A stretch of 64,000 nt of DNA. Origin: Aliiglaciecola sp. M165 (GTDB lineage Bacteria > Pseudomonadota > Gammaproteobacteria > Enterobacterales > Alteromonadaceae). This document shows, piece by piece, positions 63,388 through 64,000 of this stretch. The position numbers were made by a program, and so were the translations under genes. A model generated the notes under the pieces. The model was not told where the DNA came from. It searched no databases and was given only the letters and a program-made list of their open reading frames with translations. Location: the NCBI RefSeq assembly GCF_007197995.1, contig NZ_VKKH01000001.1:248001-312000 (forward strand). The letters are read 5' to 3'. Numbering within the stretch: position 1 is the stretch's first letter; each line of letters opens with the position of its first letter.

Positions 63388-64000
63388 CTACACTTTAAAT
63401 TGTTTGGTTATCCCTTCTAAATGCTGAGCTAACTGTGCAAGTTCAGCACTGACTGACGCCAATTTGCGAGAGCTGGTTGAGGTCTCAGAAGTGCGATGGT
63501 GAATTTCATCAACATTAGATGAAATCATATCGGCCACTTTTTGTTGCTCACCTGTGGAAGACGCTATTTGATCATTCATCGCGGTGATTTTACTAATAGT
63601 TTCCGTTATAACGTCCAGGCTTGCACCGGCTTTGTTGGCAGTCTCTACACTTTCACCGGCCTGCTCAGTACCTTTGGCCATGACGCTTACAGCAGAGCGG
63701 GCTGCACCTTGCAGCTGTTCGATTGTCGATTGGATTTCTTCGGTAGATTGTTGGGTTCTTGACGCTAGGGTTCGCACTTCGTCAGCCACCACTGCAAACC
63801 CTCGCCCTTGCTCACCAGCACGAGCGGCTTCAATGGCTGCATTAAGCGCTAGTAAATTAGTTTGTTCGGCAATCCCCTTAATTACATCTAACACCACGCC
63901 CACTTGATTAGAGTCGGCTTCTAGCTTACGAATAACCTCGGCGGTTTCTTCAACATTTGCAGCGAGTTGTTGAATACTGTTAACCGTATGATTGACCACC
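63388..64000 (-). CDS. Methyl-accepting chemotaxis protein, C-terminal part (cut by window end)
   Basis: The last 204 or so residues of a chemoreceptor; the N-terminal sensor, membrane helices and HAMP lie beyond base 64000. The signalling hairpin tip is intact: [20 protein letters not shown] then [18 protein letters not shown], which binds CheW and CheA. Heptad repeats on both sides include likely methylation sites. It ends with GITKQFKV and has no pentapeptide for CheR tethering. Confidence 0.95.
   Translation of the reverse strand, partial: VVNHTVNSIQQLAANVEETAEVIRKLEADSNQVGVVLDVIKGIAEQTNLLALNAAIEAARAGEQGRGFAVVADEVRTLASRTQQSTEEIQSTIEQLQGAARSAVSVMAKGTEQAGESVETANKAGASLDVITETISKITAMNDQIASSTGEQQKVADMISSNVDEIHHRTSETSTSSRKLASVSAELAQLAQHLEGITKQFKV

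Overview
The window looks like a chromosomal segment of a marine gammaproteobacterium close to Alteromonadaceae (Alteromonas/Glaciecola/Paraglaciecola type). The evidence is an ArcA regulator, a complete MSHA pilus cluster beside mreBCD, the mre-maf-rng-yhdP-nitrilase-tldD order, and the uvrA / MFS-ssb divergent pair. Family calls rest on motifs read by eye; no database search was possible. I see no rRNA, tRNA, CRISPR array or intact insertion sequence. Layout: 0.1-5 kb holds glycogen synthase (glgA), a small secreted protein, a CHASE8 histidine kinase with a YfiR-type periplasmic partner, and arcA, closed by a terminator. About 5-9.4 kb is an accessory-looking stretch: a membrane-anchored XRE/PH regulator, a cytoplasmic trypsin-like protease, and a divergent membrane protein with a peptidoglycan-binding-like domain. 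The spaces between them carry 20-bp-periodic repeats and several palindromes. 9.4-23.4 kb is housekeeping: pmbA, darP, a GFA-fold protein, a sulfotransferase-like protein, then the long leftward unit mreB-mreC-mreD-maf-rng-yhdP-nitrilase-tldD. 23.6-43.1 kb is the whole leftward MSHA type IV pilus operon, mshI to mshQ, with genes overlapping or nearly touching. Its last gene, mshQ, is unusually large and carries four LamG-like repeats in an A-B-B-A order. 43.3-49.2 kb holds an alpha/beta-hydrolase-fold protein whose nucleophile appears to be missing, an FMN alpha-hydroxy-acid dehydrogenase, a Ser/Thr kinase with TPR repeats, and a PEP-CTERM exported protein. 49.3-56.8 kb is a phosphate-starvation locus: pstS, pstC, pstA, pstB, phoU and an OprP-like porin. 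Two Pho boxes with 11-nt periodicity precede pstS and the porin, and there is a terminator between pstS and pstC. 56.9-64 kb holds ssb, a YajR-like MFS transporter, uvrA, a hotdog thioesterase, a 2OG-Fe(II) oxygenase and the C-terminal part of a chemotaxis receptor that runs off the window. Themes that tie genes together are surface attachment (MSHA, with a c-di-GMP-binding-type MshE), cell shape (MreBCD), phosphate acquisition (Pst plus porin) and DNA repair (UvrA, SSB). The least ordinary parts are the YfiR / CHASE8-kinase / ArcA module, the 5-9.4 kb accessory block, the expanded MshQ, and the enlarged PstC/PstA permeases.
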